Source of the DNA: Betaproteobacteria bacterium | Lineage (GTDB): Bacteria > Pseudomonadota > Gammaproteobacteria > Burkholderiales > SG8-39 | Direction: 5' to 3' | Assembly: GCA_009693345.1 (NCBI GenBank) | Contig: SHXL01000151.1 | Span: 1-6,838, forward strand | Length of the DNA: 6,838 nucleotides | Shown here: in pieces, positions 6,083 through 6,838 of the stretch | Numbering within the stretch: position 1 is the first letter of the stretch | How the letters are laid out: each line of letters begins with the position of its first letter | Notes under the pieces: generated by a model | Databases searched by the model: none | The model's input: the letters and a program-made list of their open reading frames with translations, nothing else | Told to the model about the DNA's origin: nothing | Position numbers and translations under genes: made by a program

Positions 6083-6838
6083 ATGACCTACGCCACCGCC
6101 AAAGACGGCACCCGTCTGCACTACGAGGAGGCCGGCAGCGGGACGCCGGTCCTGTTCATCCACGAATTCGCGGGCGATCACCGCAGCTGGGAGCCGCAGA
6201 TGCGGTTCTTCGCGCGCACTTTCCGCTGCATCGCCTACAGCGCGCGCGGCTTTCCGCCCTCGGACATTCCGGAGGACGGCGCGCGCTATTCCCAGGCGCA
6301 CGCGCGCGACGACGCGATCGCGGTGCTCGATCACCTGAAGATCGACCGCGCCCACGTCGTGGGCCTGTCGATGGGCGGTTTCGCGGCCCTGCACGTTGGA
6401 ATCGCCTACCCGCAGCGCGCGCGCGCGCTCGTCATCGCCGGCTGCGGCTACGGCGCCGAGCCCGAAAAGAAGGAAAAGTTCCAGGCCGAGTGCGAGGCCG
6501 CCGCAGCCGCTTTCGAGTCCAACTGGAGCGAGTCGGCGAAGAAATACGCACTCGGGCCGACGCGCGTGCAGTTCCAGAACAAGGATCCACGCGGCTGGGC
6601 CGAATTCTCGAACCAGCTCCAGGAACATTCGCCCAGGGGCCAGGCGCTCACCATGCGCGGCGTGCAGATGAAGCGCCCGTCGCTCTATGAGCTCACCGAC
6701 GCCATGCAGAAGATCGACGTGCCCACGCTGATCGTCACCGGCGACGAGGACGATCCCTGCCTCGAGCCCGCGCTGCTGATGAAGCGCAACATCCGCACTT
6801 CCGGTCTGGTGGTCCTGCCGTATTCCGGGCACACCATC
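6083..6838 (+). CDS. Alpha/beta hydrolase, 3'-truncated by window end
   Basis: The frame from ATG 6083 stays open to the last base (252 residues), so the C-terminus lies outside the window. It is a cytoplasmic alpha/beta-fold hydrolase: nucleophile elbow GLSMGG with S96, acid in TGDEDDP (D223, or D224), and catalytic histidine in SGH at H250, two residues before the edge. Usual family length is about 260-290, so little is missing. The N-terminal KDGTRLHYEEAGSG is the standard opening of the family and supports this start, although no Shine-Dalgarno precedes it. The oxyanion-loop segment reads HEFAGD instead of the common HGFPG type. Relatives with this layout include enol-lactonases, haloperoxidase-like esterases and N-formylmaleamate deformylase; nothing here separates them. 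It is divergent from the AtzG/AtzE-like pair with 18 bp between starts, which suggests shared control and a role in the same degradative pathway, but that is inference. Confidence 0.88.
   Translation, partial: MTYATAKDGTRLHYEEAGSGTPVLFIHEFAGDHRSWEPQMRFFARTFRCIAYSARGFPPSDIPEDGARYSQAHARDDAIAVLDHLKIDRAHVVGLSMGGFAALHVGIAYPQRARALVIAGCGYGAEPEKKEKFQAECEAAAAAFESNWSESAKKYALGPTRVQFQNKDPRGWAEFSNQLQEHSPRGQALTMRGVQMKRPSLYELTDAMQKIDVPTLIVTGDEDDPCLEPALLMKRNIRTSGLVVLPYSGHTI

Noticed and set aside
6065..6832. Apparent N-terminal extension of the AtzG-like protein to 321 residues
   Set aside because: It is entirely antisense to the alpha/beta hydrolase with an intact catalytic motif set; the AtzG-like part begins at the ATG at 6064.

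Overview
The window is high-GC (mid-60s percent by eye), gene-dense DNA of proteobacterial character. A TRAP transporter with a twin-arginine-type signal on its binding protein, ATGA/GTGA gene overlaps, and an AtzE/AtzG-like amidase pair all fit Pseudomonadota. Burkholderiales or a similar beta/alphaproteobacterium is my best guess; this is inferred from gene content, not from a marker gene. Coding covers nearly every base and no gap exceeds about 20 bp. I see no tRNA, rRNA, insertion sequence or CRISPR array.

Region 1 (1-4575, + strand) is a tight five-gene run. It holds a TRAP large permease (dctM type, 5' end outside the window), a TRAP solute-binding protein (dctP type), an isochorismatase-family cysteine hydrolase, and two tandem, diverged PuuE-like polysaccharide-deacetylase-family hydrolases. 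The gaps are 12 nt and 1 nt, followed by a 4-nt ATGA overlap and a 4-nt GTGA overlap, so one polycistronic, translationally coupled operon is very likely. Its promoter would lie upstream of the window.

Region 2 (4572-6064, - strand) is a two-gene unit: a 65-residue AtzG-like (DUF4089-type) small protein, then an amidase-signature-family amidase with an intact Lys-Ser-Ser triad. They probably overlap by GTGA. The amidase and the last deacetylase converge and share a single CTAG as both stop codons.

Region 3 (6083 to the end, + strand) is an alpha/beta hydrolase. It is transcribed divergently from the AtzG-like gene with only 18 bp between the two ATGs, and its 3' end is cut by the window.

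Functional reading (inference): the transporter would import a small organic acid or amide-like compound. The PuuE-like enzymes, known in the family for opening a ureide ring (allantoin), would open a cyclic amide, imide or ureide. The cysteine hydrolase and the amidase would then cleave linear amide or carbamoyl bonds and release ammonia. The compound is not identifiable from sequence. Allantoin/hydantoin-like, cyclic-imide and triazine/biuret-like chemistries all remain open.
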